Position numbers and translations under genes: made by a program
The notes under the pieces: generated by a model
Seen by the model: only the letters and a program-made list of their open reading frames with translations
What the model was told of the DNA's origin: nothing
The model's database searches: none
Assembly: GCA_949128115.1 (NCBI GenBank)
Contig: OX421964.1
Location: 30,062,177 to 30,126,176, forward strand
DNA from: Anaspis maculata
Lineage: Eukaryota > Arthropoda > Insecta > Coleoptera > Scraptiidae
Direction: 5' to 3'
Length of the DNA stretch: 64,000 bases
Shown here: positions 1 to 12,240 of the stretch, piece after piece
How the letters are laid out: each line of letters opens with the position of its first letter
Numbering within the stretch: the first letter of the stretch is position 1

Positions 1-551
1 TCCGTCCATCATAGTCACCGCAAAATGTGGAAAGGAATCGACGTCTGCCAAATGTTCTCCACACCAGGTCCGTTCCTACACGGACAGTTGCAAAGGAATA
101 ATTTTTGTGGATCAGGAGACAGCAACTGGGAAAATTCCGCAAAAGCAATGAGTGAATTCGGCTCTGGAAACTTCCGTTTGCGTTCAGCTAAAAGCCAAAA
201 TCTCCCAGCCGCTAACTAACCTGCACAGGACAATAATATGCCGGTGGACTATCTGGAGAATCTCCCCAGGTCACATCACAAAATACAAGGACAGGAGGTA
301 GCTGCAGACTTGGCTGCACGTTGAGAGCTTTACGTTTCTTTGGAGTCAAACGAAAATGCTGGGAAAAAAAACTGATGGAAAAATACAACACTCTTAGTAA
401 TTGCAAGTACCTGAATGTACGCGAACTTACTCTGCTTACTTTACCCAGAAATCCATTCATCAGTATTCATCAAGTGAAGATGACAGAAAGATCAAATTTC
501 AGCAGAATTTGCAAAACACCTTAAGAAAGGGCATTATCCATGCACGTCAGT
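1..551. other. No gene recognised
   Basis: Non-repetitive AT-rich sequence with only short overlapping open frames on both strands. None resembles a known protein, and I see no splice-supported exon chain. Confidence 0.5.
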
Positions 552-690
552 TAGATAGATAGATAGATAGATAATTTATTGATGTTTCTGCATACAAGTG
601 CTTACATACGTCAAAAGAAATAATAAACAATAATAACAATAAATAAATGAATAAATAAATAAATAAATAGACAATAAATATATATATGTA
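552..690 (-). repeat. GATA microsatellite and AATA-rich tract; possible LINE/SINE 3' tail
   Basis: A (GATA)n run at 552-573 is followed by AATA/AAAT-rich simple sequence at about 625-680 and a short TATA run. Read on the minus strand, the order is T-rich sequence, then an AATAAA-type signal, then (TATC)n. That is the usual layout of the 3' end of a 5'-truncated non-LTR element with a microsatellite tail. I cannot identify a protein-coding remnant upstream of the tail, so the retroelement reading is an inference; the simple repeat itself is directly visible. Confidence 0.5.
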
Positions 691-2145
691 CAAGTACCAT
701 GATCTGATTTCGCAACAATGTGCATATAATCAATTAAAAGAGCCCACAATGCCAGTTGCAATGCTATTACAAAAATTCTAGACCAAAAGACCACGGCAAC
801 GTAAGCTATGCATGAGCTATTAGAGACTCGGCGAGCTGTTGCCTGGCATGTTCTACCCGATATCAACAAAGGAAAAACAGCCATACTTAGAAATTGAACG
901 ACTTCATACAAAAATTGCGATGCAGCAGCAAATAGACAAAATGGCCTGTCTGGTTCTAATTTCGCCGGAAAATGCAAGTCGCTGGAATATAGAAATGACT
1001 TCCAGAGAACAAAGTGGCACCTAGTTAGCAACAAGCATCAATATCAATCCACAATTATACTTGTATCGTCTAAAGTGCCTAAAAGAAAATTTGGAAAAAG
1101 AGGGAGGGGAGGAACACAGGTGTTACAACGAGTACAAACGAAGGTTAACGACACCAAAGAGGGACACGTTACCAAGAAAGAATAGGAGAGACAGCAAATA
1201 CTACCGCGAGATGAAGCAGAGGTAAACTACGCAACAGGAGTAAAGCTTTTCACTGAATATTGGGAATTAATCACCCGAAATAAAAGTGTGTTGAATCTGA
1301 TTGAAGGAAAAGCATATTTTGTTTTTCTTCACAAAAAACTATCGCAACCAGAAAGAATCTCCAAAATCAAACTGTTCCCTAAAATTTGAGGGAAGTAGAT
1401 ACAACCTTTTAAAATTGAGGCAATTGCAAAAAAAGAAGACGTCAAGAAGAAAAATTCAGATCGTCATACTTTTTGAGGAAAAAATCAAATTGCAAAAATA
1501 GATTAATTGTGATTATCAAAAATGGGATTTTTACCTGACACGTTCACATTTCAAATTTCAAGATTTCCGTAGTAGATACTTAAGTGAAAAACCTGCTATT
1601 CGGAAACTTTCAAAGAAGAATCTATAGACCCAAACGATGCCTACTTTTTATGGCCAATAAACAAAAAGATCGTGAATTACCTGAAATGTTTGTATCAAAA
1701 TAGCTTCATGGGTTCATGTCCATACGTTTCCCAAATAGCTTATCAACAGTTCTGTTGCCTGTTGCTTTTGTCTGTAGGTTTTTACAGAATTGTTCAAACC
1801 TGTGAATCCTGTGATGGACCCCTTAAGTGCAGCTGGACTAACTGCGGTCATTTATGTGAACTATCTCTTATGATTTGGGCAAGTCAAAACTGAATGTATT
1901 CGTAATATCGCCAATATTTACTACTTCGTTACTATTCCCACTGTGATTTTGGATCAATTATGAGAGGTCATTAAACCTATACTCAAATTACGCAGTTCTG
2001 ATGTTTAACGGCACAAAAATGACAATGTCTAGATAGGCACCTACCTAAAATTCAAATTAGAAAAATGTTTGCTGTAACAAAACCTCTTGAACGGAAAAAT
2101 TCGAGAGTCAAGATACGAGAAATTGCCAAGTTAATGAGTATAAAA
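691..2145. other. No gene recognised
   Basis: AT-rich sequence with A-rich low-complexity stretches around 1,300-1,500. The open frames are lysine-rich products of that composition. No conserved domain or repeat seen. Confidence 0.5.
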
Positions 2146-2150
2146 TATAA

Positions 2151-2417
2151 TGTTAGCCGCCTCGCGGAATAGGCCTGGAGACGGCCCTGACTAGACGGAC
2201 AGCTAAGTACGGCGGACGCCAGATGTCGCTGTGCGGAGAAGGAGTGCCGGATGTCTCGCTACGCGGAGTACCGGGAGAACACAGAACAATCCAGAACAGA
2301 CGAGTCGCAGTCGGCGAAGCAGAACGACACGTACTTATTGTTGTTACATTTATGTTCGCAGGGATCGTCAATAAAACTGTGGAACCTCCAAGGTGTTCTT
2401 GTCTATCTACCCTATCA
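2151..2417 (+). mobile_element. Candidate solo LTR (267 bp)
   Basis: The segment opens TGTTAG and closes CTATCA, an imperfect inverted pair bounded by TG and CA as in LTRs. It is flanked by TATAA on the left (2,146-2,150) and TATAC on the right (2,418-2,422), a 4-of-5 match to a 5-bp target duplication. An AATAAA signal lies at 2,370-2,375, about 45 bases before the end, as in an R region. No second LTR or gag/pol sequence follows. The size suits a Copia-type LTR, but no family is recognised and the duplication is imperfect. Confidence 0.35.
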
Positions 2418-4104
2418 TATACCTATTTTGGTATCAAATTTGGCCGACCGCTGATGTATAGATACAATCAAAAACTGTGAACTCGAAAAAGTAACAGCCT
2501 CACTAAAATTCCATGGAAATTATGATAAAACTATGACCATACCAGAATACCTTTAAAACGAATTTCCATGGTGGTCAAATAATCTTCCAACTAGAAAAAG
2601 GAGCCTTTCACAAGCAAGTGCTTACCTTGACTTTGAAATAGTAAGAGGTCTATAGAGCTGTCAAGAAGCGAAAATTTAGAAAAATAAGTTGATAATAGGC
2701 GATTGACCTTATTGGGAAAAATGGCCGTTTCGTCGAGGAAGTTTTAGGGCATTAATTTTTAGAACTGGTGTAAGTTACCGTCCGGCAACGGCGGTGGTTA
2801 CGTCAATTGGTGGCATGTCAAAACTGTCACTTTGCTGTCTTGTGCAGTACGCTACAAGCAAACTTTCGTTCCTGTGAACCCTTGGGACCCCATAGGCTCG
2901 TTATTGGGCCCCATGTTGATGACCAGCGTCGTCGCAGACCTTTCTCTAAATCATCCATAGCTTCCGCCCAAGGAAGAGCAACAGACTCTGTCACACCCGC
3001 ACGGAGGGAAACACACAAGCCCGTTGACCAGCCTGCCAGCCAAGAAAAAATCACCTCGGGCTGGCCGTGCAGAGTCAACCACCACCTACCTTTTTTCCTC
3101 GCTTTTTCTAAAGATTTCCTGCTCCGACTTCAGCTGGAGATCCGCATTTTTCATTCTAACAAGCTCGCCGTAGCTACCTCTGTGTTCGCGACGTAAACGT
3201 TGTCTTTTTTTATCGCAATAATGTAGTGCATTGCTGGGGGCGTAGTCTTTCAGCTGCGCACCTCTGGAGCTAGATCTACTACAAACCTGCTAAATACGCT
3301 AACCATAACATGAAAGAAGAGACACAAATGCAAACCCCTTTTTCAGATTATTCCTACTTGTCAAATTTCCATGTCAATATGTGGGTATTACAGGTATCCA
3401 CTAGTGCCCACCTAGGCTACTAGACGTCGGAGTATGTTTTCCTCGCAAAAACGTCCTCGACGATCAAGTACCGAGCTCTACACCAGGTGGCGTTTTTCAA
3501 ATGTAAATCGTAGGGTTGCTAGATTATCGACAGTTTTGGCTGTACAAGGGTTACGCAATCATCCGTTGCTAAGGGCCGATGGGAGGGGCTAAAATTCAGC
3601 TATGTGTCAAAATTTATCATGAGCGGAGAGAAAAGGAAATTTGCGGGGTCCGGTGCTGTTGCTTGATGTCCGCAACCGAACATACATGAAAATTTCATGC
3701 ATATAGCGGCATAAAAGACGTGTTTTGAAACTCATCGGGCAAGTCATATCCACCTCTCACACGAATTTGTACACCTAAATCCAAAATAAACACGCTCTTG
3801 ACAGCTAGAACCCGCTGGGACGGACGCCTATGGCCTTCCGTGATGCCGACAGCTGTCACTCCCTAACTCCGTGAGGCCATTTAGTAAACAAACGCTCAGC
3901 CAGAATGCGGTACCCTTACGCCGGCCGACCGGTCGCGTGATAATCAGGTTCCCTAGTAAATCGCCTATAGTAATACCAAAAAATACTGACAGTATTCCAA
4001 TGCCTGAAGTCTTCAAGGAAAGAAAGTAGCAGCAATGACAAATCGCTATGAATAGATGACATAACCGCAATGTCGCACATTGTTAGAACAGATAGTATAA
4101 AATA
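2418..4104. other. No gene recognised
   Basis: Mixed-composition unique sequence. A moderately GC-rich patch at 2,800-3,190 has open frames on both strands (129 codons plus, 83 minus), but they shadow each other and show no recognisable domain. Confidence 0.5.
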
Positions 4105-4320
4105 CTCCGACTCACTGGCGGCTCCAGCATTTTCGAACAGGGGGTACGGTCCACCGACCAGGCGCCCTTAAGGTGTGGGCTACGATCAAATGCTTTTCTC
4201 CAGTGGCGTACCCAGATTTATAGACAAATGGGGGGGGGGATCGATGAAGTTTTGTGTATATTATAGTCTGTACTGGGCGATTGCTGCCAGTAAAAACTAG
4301 CGCCGTAGCCGAAAATTTTC

Positions 4321-4362
4321 GGGTATAATAACAATAATAATAATAATATTGACAATAATAAG
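4321..4362. repeat. AAT-rich microsatellite
   Basis: Run of AAT/ATA triplets inside the hAT element. Confidence 0.8.
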
Positions 4363-5552
4363 CAGAAAGAAGGAAAGCCTCCCTAATACATTTTGTTTTC
4401 TTTCCTTCGAGGTTCAGTCAAAACTCAAAAGTGCAAAACTATTCGAAAAACATAACCTAAATTCTGTCCAGTAAGTATCAAGCAATCAATCAAATGATAA
4501 TATAGAGCCTTGGCCGCCTTGGAGCCTTGGCCAGCTCTTTAAAAATTTCGCCAGGGGATAGGTGTGGACGTCAGGGGACACATCATACATTTTTTGTATT
4601 GCGCATGAAGTCTTTGGGGGGGTAAATGTATCAGATTTTTTCCTGTTGGTTGAAGTCTTGGAGGGAAAATTATCCCCTTCATCCCTCCCCCGTAAGTACT
4701 ACGTGAGTGACTTCACTAGAACTTCCTCTATGTAGTTGATTCAGAAGCAGTTTTCAAAGAAAAACGATGATCATGACAACGGATTGGTTTTAATAGTATA
4801 AATTGAACTCTTCTCTACGTATCTATTCTACAAAACTAAACTTTACGATGCAATCTTCGATTTCCATGGATTTACACCTATCTGCCTTTCCTGTCATTAC
4901 TAACAGGGTATTTAGTCATTCTCCAGTCATCGTAGACCAACTTTTGGTTTTGGCGGAGCCTGGAGCCTCTAGCCCTCAGCAGTAATGATCTACTACCTAT
5001 TTACTGTTGGGAGTACATATATTTACTATTTTACTCATCTCATAACCATGTACCTGCGTAGCTTAAAGTATCATGGTGTTCAAAAATTGAAATTAGAAAG
5101 TTTTTTTTTTGCCATGACTTCCAGATCGGCGAATCAATTTTTCTGAAACTTGGCTCAGGAATACGTATTTACCCACTCATTGTTTGGTTGGATGCATTAT
5201 TCTGGAATGTATCTTCTGCAGCTACCATTTCTTCTTTTTTCCGCGGAGTAGGTAATGAGCTACTTCCCGCCCTCTTACATATAGTATGTTATGAATCAAT
5301 TACCATATTGGTTGTGAGTAATAGTACATACCGAGACGGAAAGGGGTTCATTACAGACAAGAGCCAAGGTAGCTGCACTGCGCGCCGCGAGCCGATAGTT
5401 CGTAATGGTTTATTTTCCAACTTTTTTAAAAGCCACTAGAACTTCTTTCCACTTCCACATAAGTTATGAGAATAGTTCCAAGATTCTATCGCGCGACGCC
5501 CAAAGCGAATTTCCATAGAAACCAATTTCATTGATAAGCTATAATCAACAGT

Positions 5553-5724
5553 AATATCACAAGTGCTTAGATTTTCACGATAATTTTGGTCAGGCGATCG
5601 CGAGTGCTGATTGTAGCGATAAATGCCCGACTCCGTAGGAGGAGGGCATTTATCCAGGGACAATCAGCCCGAGGGAAACGCCTGGCCAAAATTATCTGGG
5701 AAAATCTCGAGCACGAGTGATATT
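5553..5724. mobile_element. 172-bp hairpin MITE nested in the hAT element
   Basis: The left arm (5,553-5,629) and right arm (about 5,645-5,724) are imperfect reverse complements over about 75 bases, ending in AATATCAC and GTGATATT. They leave a loop of roughly 15 bases around 5,635. No open frame of note. It is a single-hairpin element of unknown superfamily; I could not define a target duplication. Confidence 0.7.
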
Positions 5725-6018
5725 TTGAAGATTATTACATAAAAGAAGTCCGAAGTGACAGCTGTCAGATTTTGTTGTTTACATGAATTTTATGCCGTTG
5801 CTATTGACAGTGGGATTTAGATAAGTGACTATTATCCTTGTAGGTCTAATAATCCAGGGCGTTGTATGTAATAATCGCGTTAATTATTTTTTACAAAGAG
5901 TATCCATCGGTACTACTCGTGGATTTTTTTTTCAAAATTGACTTCTGGCGCCCCTAATTTGCAACAGGGGGTACGGCCGTACCGTCGTACCCCCCGTGGA
6001 GCCGCCAGTGCTCCGACT

Positions 6019-7579
6019 TGAACGATATCACTCGACAAATTTCGGAAGGCTGCAAAACGAGTAAAATTTTGATTTTCGCGACATACATCAACACAAAATT
6101 CAACGGGATTGCCGTTGAAAAATCTTGTCAAAAGAACATTTAAACTCAGTTCTGCTTACATCCTAATACCTTTGAGGTAACTACAAGAAATTTGGCTCTC
6201 CTCAGACCGACCTATTTGCTTGAAGCTTACCAAAATAAACATGACAAGAATTTATTGCTCACCAACACTAAACTGCAATGTAGTGCAGCAGACCTGTTCA
6301 TCATCAATTGATGTGAACATATTTTTACATCTTGCTACCGTAAGACTCGTCAAAAGATGTGAAGAAATTATATCAATTCCCATTTGGAAAACGCAATCTT
6401 GATGTTATCCGGCATTAGATAAAACTCATGATCTCGGAACCGACTGCATTTCCCCCAAGTCGAAACTTGTTGCCTCCTTAAAGAAAAAACCGAGATCAGA
6501 GAGGCTTTTAATCCTTGGTGGCCACAATATAGTCCACCAAGCCTTCATACTTACTTGGAAAAAGGAAATCCCAGAAATGGTCATCGAGATGCAGTAAAAG
6601 TACCTAATACTGATAATGTAACAGATAAAAAATTATGGTCATATTGCGGGGCCACTAATGTCTTTGCAGAAAATTATAGGAAGTTATCGATTCTTGAAAC
6701 AAATAACCATCTGGAGGAGGAAATTACAACACCCGCAATCAACATAAACCTGCTCTTAAAACACTTTTTTGCAAAATAAAATCACCCAGCTCGGGAAAAA
6801 AAAGGACGGTGATGTTTCTCAGATATAATAACATGGAATCCAAATCCTGTCTTGGATTACACTCTGACAGACAAGCTGACATTTAAATTAGTTGTCCTTT
6901 TAGCACTCACGTCAAGTCAGAGTTCAAATACGTGATTTAAAAGTTGAAAAAAAAATTAACTGCGTATTATCATCAACAATGAAGATCTAATCGAAATGAA
7001 ATAAGTGTCGGTGGATATAATGAAAACATCAGCTCCCACAAAATATCAAGCCAAAATAATTGCAACGTATTTCCACGAAAAACTAAAAACTGCATAGCAT
7101 CAAACATTAGAGGATGCACCTGAATCAGCAACCTTCAAGTCTCATTCTACCCGACATGCATCCACATTAGCCGTTTTCAAACTAAACCTTAAAATAAAAA
7201 AAAAACAAAAAAAAAAACAGATGCACAACGACGGGCTGGAGTGACAAAAATGTAATACTTTAGTTGAAGCTCAGGTTGAAGTCTATGATAAACCAATGAT
7301 AGAGAACGCACAATCCGCGAGACTTTTGATTTATCAAAACAATAGCAGCACTGTTGAAAGCTAAAGCTAACAAGAACATTTGTATTTATTATTGCATAAA
7401 ACTATTGCTGATATGTGCTAACTCAAGACTCTATACGCTTGAGTTTTTGTTGAATTACTTAAGGGATTGGAGCTTGTTTTATCATGATAATTCTTAACTT
7501 TCTTGATAAGGTATTGATAAAAATGGAATTTTCAAAATGTGAAATAAGAAATTGTTGTTGCAATGCATCTAGAAACCTT
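6019..7579. other. No gene recognised
   Basis: AT-rich unique sequence with A-runs near 7,190-7,220. Short frames at 6,220-6,402 and 6,555-6,779 have no recognisable similarity. Confidence 0.5.
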
Positions 7580-7740
7580 ACACAAGATGGCATCGCGCAA
7601 AGTTTTGAGAAACCACAGTGATGCAGGATGCAGATCGCGTCCTAAACTTTGAACATCTACATGTGTGATCTTGAGGACGGGGCCATCGAAGTATAATTAG
7701 AGGTTAAACAAACTACCTGTAAGGAAGTTCAATCCTCAAT
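7580..7740. repeat. Short inverted-repeat element, copy A, plus 45-bp segment
   Basis: 7,580-7,695 shares its ends with the element at 8,533-8,772 (ACAAGATGGC at one side, GACGGGGCCAT near the other). It is followed by a 45-bp segment (7,696-7,740) that recurs in the opposite orientation after copy B. Confidence 0.6.
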
Positions 7741-8533
7741 AGGCTAGTGGACGTGGGTTTTTTAATTTATTTTTATAAAAGATCCTCCCAAAATTGTTGC
7801 ATTGGCAAGGTGATTTTGTTTAAAAAAGTTTTTGTACATATAAAAAAAAAACATGAAAAAGATTTGTCTGTTTGAATGGCGCGGCAAGTGCGTGACGTCA
7901 CATTTTGAAGAGCCAATAGAAACTAGTTGGCCATTCAATGACTGAAGAACACCTTCTCGTTTTGAACTAATTTATACCAAAAAAATATAATGAAATGCTG
8001 GAGTGCTATGGTTTAACCTCACATTTTGGTCGATTCTTCCTTAAAATTCACTTATTTTTGCTCGTGCAGGCTTCGGACTAATGTCACAACAGTGATATTA
8101 GTGCCATATGAGTGGCAGTACTGCGAGTGTCGCATGCCATACGTCAGACCCACGTCAAATAATCTAGTTTTTTTTAATACAATTTCGCTTCATAATACAT
8201 AATAACTCCATGCAATGGCATCAAAAATAAGTTCTTTGTGATAAAGTTGTGCTCGCACGTGAAGATACACCACTACGTAATAGATCCAGAACGAATGCTT
8301 CGGTCGAATGTCAAATGCGTTCCCCTTCTTCCTCCCTCCCACCTTCTAGCCCACTGTCAAGCTGTGACGTAGCATATTATTCCTGATTTGGATAAGTCCA
8401 CTTTCAAATTGATTTTTTACCCAAATGAAATCATATTTCGAAAAACTTTTCCAACTACAAATTCGTCATTCAGATATTTATCAGGTTTATGATACTTTTA
8501 TACTGAAATGCGATTGATGTCCAGTAGCCTATT
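7739..8533. mobile_element. Candidate 0.8-kb terminal-inverted-repeat element
   Basis: AATAGGCTAGTGGAC at 7,739-7,753 and GTCCAGTAGCCTATT at 8,519-8,533 are inverted with one mismatch in 15. The segment lies exactly between copies A and B of the flanking MITE. The interior is AT-rich with no coding frame. The superfamily cannot be assigned and no clear target duplication is visible. Confidence 0.5.
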
Positions 8534-8817
8534 ATACAAGATGGCCCCGTCCGAAGAGATCACACCCGCTCGCTCCTCAACAACTCCGAAAAGGACGCGA
8601 TCTGATAAGGGACAAAACATAATGACGAGTGAGTGGGCTATTATATGAGAGGTGGCATGAGGAGGGCATGGTTATGGAACAGTTATTTCATATTTCTTGA
8701 AACATTACGCCAAAACGAGCGCCGAAACATAAACTACATGTGTGATCTCTTCGGACGGGGCCATCTCGTATAATTGAGGATTGAACTTCCTTACAGGTGA
8801 GTCGTTCAACCTCTAAG
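8533..8817. mobile_element. MITE copy B (240 bp) plus inverted 45-bp segment
   Basis: 8,533-8,772 has TIRs of about 33 bp containing GATGGCCCCGTCCGAAGA and its reverse complement. The adjoining 45-bp segment at 8,773-8,817 is the reverse complement, with a few mismatches, of 7,696-7,740, whereas the GGGGCCAT ends of the two elements are in the same orientation. Confidence 0.75.
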
Positions 8818-11037
8818 TATACAGGCTGAAAGTGTATCATTTTTCTTTACTTCCTTTCTTTCTTGAAAAACTGATGACCGAACTAAACTGGTTTTCATCT
8901 ACAATTTTTTTTCTTGGTGAAACTGATCTAGATTGAAGTCGGTTTCAGTTCTTTTGCAAGCTTATGATGTCATACTGAACATATGAAAAGGATACATCAT
9001 CTCTGCATTTGCTGCTTTTCAATGTACAGGGTGAAAAGTCATTTTCACGTTTCAATTTTTTTCTTGATAGTTTTCGTTTTAAATCTGTTGTGTTGCATAG
9101 ATCCATTTGAGCCGTGAAATTGATTATACTAGCAACAATCAACATTCCCACTTTTTAGTGTAGGTACCTAAATGGTATAGTTTAGGTACCTTACCGAATA
9201 ATAGTAATACCTTTTATATTTTTCCCAGCCTCAGAAACTCGAAACTGTATCTCGATCTGCCAGATGTGTCTTCTCTATACACTGAAAATTTGCTTCGTGA
9301 CTGCTGCATAATCCCGCGAGAGTTAGAAGGACCAAGCATTACCGCCGAGACAAGGAAATGAATCGCATCCAGCGTTCCGCGAAGCCAAGATGAATTCGCC
9401 TTTCGTTTCCAGAAAGTAATTCAGCTTTAAAATGGTGTGTGTACAACTGATTAATCAAGAGCAGAGCTTGCTTGATGGTCGAAGAGACCGCGCGTGCAGT
9501 AATTGTGGCATAACTGGGCCAGAGCCGCAGAAGAACATCCAGAAATGGGTTATACCGCACCAACTACACGAGGGGGCGTGTGGGTGGATCGGTCCGCTCT
9601 GCTTTCATCCGAAGAGTGGGATGAAAACTCATCATCCTGTCATGTTCTAATTAGAAAAGGAAACAAAACGTTTCCTCTTCAGCTGGGCTAGATCCTGGCT
9701 GCTGGCCGCCCACCCCTCCTGCTCTGCCTCCCCGCACTCGGAGGTTTTATCTGGCAGCTATGGCGTAGCTCCGGCGAGAGGGTATATTTCAGCGAAAAGA
9801 GGCAATCAACAGAGACAAAAAGAACTCCAGATTAATACAATCCTCGACTGGATTGTTTCTTGAACTGTAAAAAACGAATTAGGTCCGCGCGCCTCCAGAA
9901 CCAATCGCGCCGCATCAGATTAAAGGGCGATGATGGAGTTTGACGATTGGAATCCGGGAGTGAAAGTAAATGCCAAAAAGTCGATTCTGTACAGAGAAAA
10001 CGATGATTCATCCCTTTTCTCTCGCGTTTTTATTAGGGAATGTAAATTTCAGTTCTTGGCCCAGAAATAGCTTTTTGTTCGATGCTTGGTGCAGCAGAGC
10101 TCGGAACACAAGTGTTTTCGTCAATTGGTTCGTGTAATTCCACTCGATCATCTGGCTCTCATCACTTCACCCATCCACCTACGTGCCTATATTGACAGGC
10201 ACCAAAGCATCAGCGTTTATGTTTTATTTTTAGACCGTGTAATGGAACAACAACAAACGCCTGGAATAAGCAAATTGCGTGGGAGATTATGAGGACGTGC
10301 CCATTAATTCATCATATTCTCTTAATGTTAGGTATAGTTCATCTCGCACAACCGAATATGCACCTACAGCCAGTTGTCCCAGAAACTCCTTGAGCTTGCC
10401 CGTGATCAACGGAATACGGACCTGAACGCGAGCTAAAGAAAGTTATGATTCCATCAGGAGAATATCCATAAAACATTACACTCCAGTCGTTTTACGACTA
10501 AACAGTTGCCAGCACCGTTTAATGGAACGTCCCTACAGAAGTTTACTGACACCACACACTTAACTGGAAATTATCACCAAATAAAGAGAACACAGCCAGC
10601 ACTAGTCTTTAGATCGAGTTTGAACGAAACGGTTCCACAGAGAGACACGGTTCTCATAAAAATTCGCAAGATGCCACCAGCAACAACATCGCTGGCGAAA
10701 AACCCATCATCAATGGATTTAAAAATAAATGAACTTCGCCTTTAACTCGCCATCGCGGAAAATTGCTGGTTGAATGAACCGTAAGCGCCGGAAGCAATGA
10801 CCTTTTTGATATCGAACCAATTTTTTTTTGCGGGGGATTTTTAGGTTTTGAAGTAGAGGAGTTAGAAGCAAGCTGAAGAAAATATTGCATTGCGTTTCGA
10901 AAATCTTTTCGACGGAAACGACGGACGTGACGTAACATAACGATCATGGGAATGTTAATCTCAACTTTAGCAGCTACACTTGCAGTTGCAGAGCATAAAA
11001 TATGGGTACCCACTTAGCAGTTTTCTCTTGATGGATA
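8818..11037. other. No gene recognised
   Basis: Unique sequence with GC-richer patches at 9,330-9,780 and 9,880-9,960. Short frames on both strands, none recognisable. Confidence 0.5.
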
Positions 11038-11146
11038 AAGTGACAAGCTGGAGGCTGGGACAATACAGCCGATGGCCGCTGATAGTTTTGCTACAAAACT
11101 TTGCAGGTGCCATCAGTCGTAGCCGTAGCCCCCCAGCTTGTCACTT
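11038..11146. mobile_element. 109-bp hairpin MITE
   Basis: AAGTGACAAGCTGG at the left and CCAGCTTGTCACTT at the right are exact inverted ends, with further partial pairing inside. Too short to encode anything. Confidence 0.65.
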
Positions 11147-11216
11147 CATTTTTGCTCCAAAAAGTCATTCTATTGAAAATAGAAAGTGTATAGGATATAC
11201 ATGGAGTGGTTTTCAT

Positions 11217-12240
11217 CAAGACACATATTGCCAAACTTTCACCTTCAACCCTTTCGCGCCCACCCAACCCTACTTTAAAATTTCAAATAGCATTACCTAT
11301 CTTGTGAAGCATAAGATTGAAGGCAATAAAATTCTCTTTTCGTCAAACATATTTCTAATTTTTCTAAACCACCTCCCAACCCTTTCAAAAATCCTCTCTT
11401 TGTTGATAAAAAGAACATTTTTTCCGTATCAACTCCAGATTTTTGAGAAATAGACTTTCCAGCAAAAACAGGTCGATTTTGATTTCAAGCGGGTCAACTA
11501 ATAGCTGTATTACACCACGCAATTTCTTGTACAATTTCTTGAACAATTTGCCAAAATAGTATCAAAAAACAATGAACTTGATTGTTAAATTGATAGATTG
11601 TCTCAAACATTGCACAAGAAATTGTGTATCGTAATACAGCTATAAGACACGTATGGCTAAATTTTCATCTTTAACCCCTCGCCCCCATCTTACCCTACTT
11701 TAAAATTTTGAATATCATCACCTATTTTGTGATAAGGCAATAAAATTCTCTTTCCGTCGAACATATTTCTATTTTTTTTTTTTAACCACCGCACCCCTCT
11801 GAAAAAGAGTAGGGTGGGGCGAAGGGATTGAAGATGAAAATTTGACCATATGTGTCTTGGATGACCACATTAAAATAAAAATCGACCTGTTTTTGCTGGA
11901 AAGTCTATTTCTCAAGAATCGGGAGTTTGTAGGGTAAACAATTTTCTTTCATTAACAAAAAGAGGATTTTCACAAGGGTGGAAAGGTAGTTTCATAAAAT
12001 TAAAAATATGTCTGGCGAAAAGATAATTTTATTGCCTCCAATTTGGTGCATCACAGGATAGGTAATGCTATTTGAAATTTGAAAGTAGGGAAGGGTGGGC
12101 GAAAGGGTGGAAGATGAAATATTGGCACTATGTGTCTTAGATGTCCCCCTCGAAACAAGAATCGACCTGTTTCGGTGTTTTTCTGTGAAAAATTTTGGCG
12201 GCGAGAACTCAGGGGTGACAACTTTTCAAACAATGAACAC
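11217..12240. mobile_element. Foldback-type composite repeat, family 1 copy 1
   Basis: Built from blocks that also occur at 15.0-15.5 kb and 55.6-56.5 kb: a GACACATATTGCC-like block, a CCCTACTTTAAAATTTC block and a CGACCTGTTTTTGCTGG block. They occur forward twice (from 11,217 and from 11,645) and then in reverse orientation (about 11,810-12,170), so much of the region can fold on itself. It ends with ACACCCTGTA near 12,239, the terminus seen at the other copies. The open frame at 10,980-11,453 runs across this repeat and is not a gene. A 144-bp MITE interrupts it. Confidence 0.65.
11501..11644. mobile_element. 144-bp MITE inserted into the foldback copy
   Basis: ATAGCTGTATTAC at the left and GTAATACAGCTAT at the right are exact inverted ends. 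CAATTTCTTG motifs sit just inside both. Comparison with the uninterrupted 15.1-kb copy places the insertion between the AGGTCGATTTT block and the GACACGTAT block. Confidence 0.75.

Larger units (their letters stand above)
4113..6010. mobile_element. hAT-superfamily element, non-autonomous, with 8-bp TSD
   Basis: Termini are inverted: CACTGGCGGCTCCA at 4,113 and its reverse complement ending at 6,010, with further similarity inside (GGGGGTACG motifs on both sides). The flanks carry a perfect 8-bp direct duplication, CTCCGACT, at 4,105-4,112 and 6,011-6,018. An 8-bp duplication with ends of the CANTGGCG type is diagnostic of hAT elements. The 1,898-bp interior has no frame resembling a hAT transposase (BED finger, RNase-H fold or dimerisation motif), so mobility must have been supplied in trans. 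A 172-bp hairpin lies inside, and a second hAT-like terminus (CAGTGGCGTACCCAG) occurs at 4,201 without a visible partner. Confidence 0.85.

Noticed and set aside
576..1034. 152-codon minus-strand frame
   Set aside because: Its C-terminal part translates the AATA/TATA simple repeat, and the rest shows no known protein.
10980..11453. 157-codon plus-strand frame
   Set aside because: Runs across a hairpin MITE and the first arm of a foldback repeat, so it is repeat sequence.
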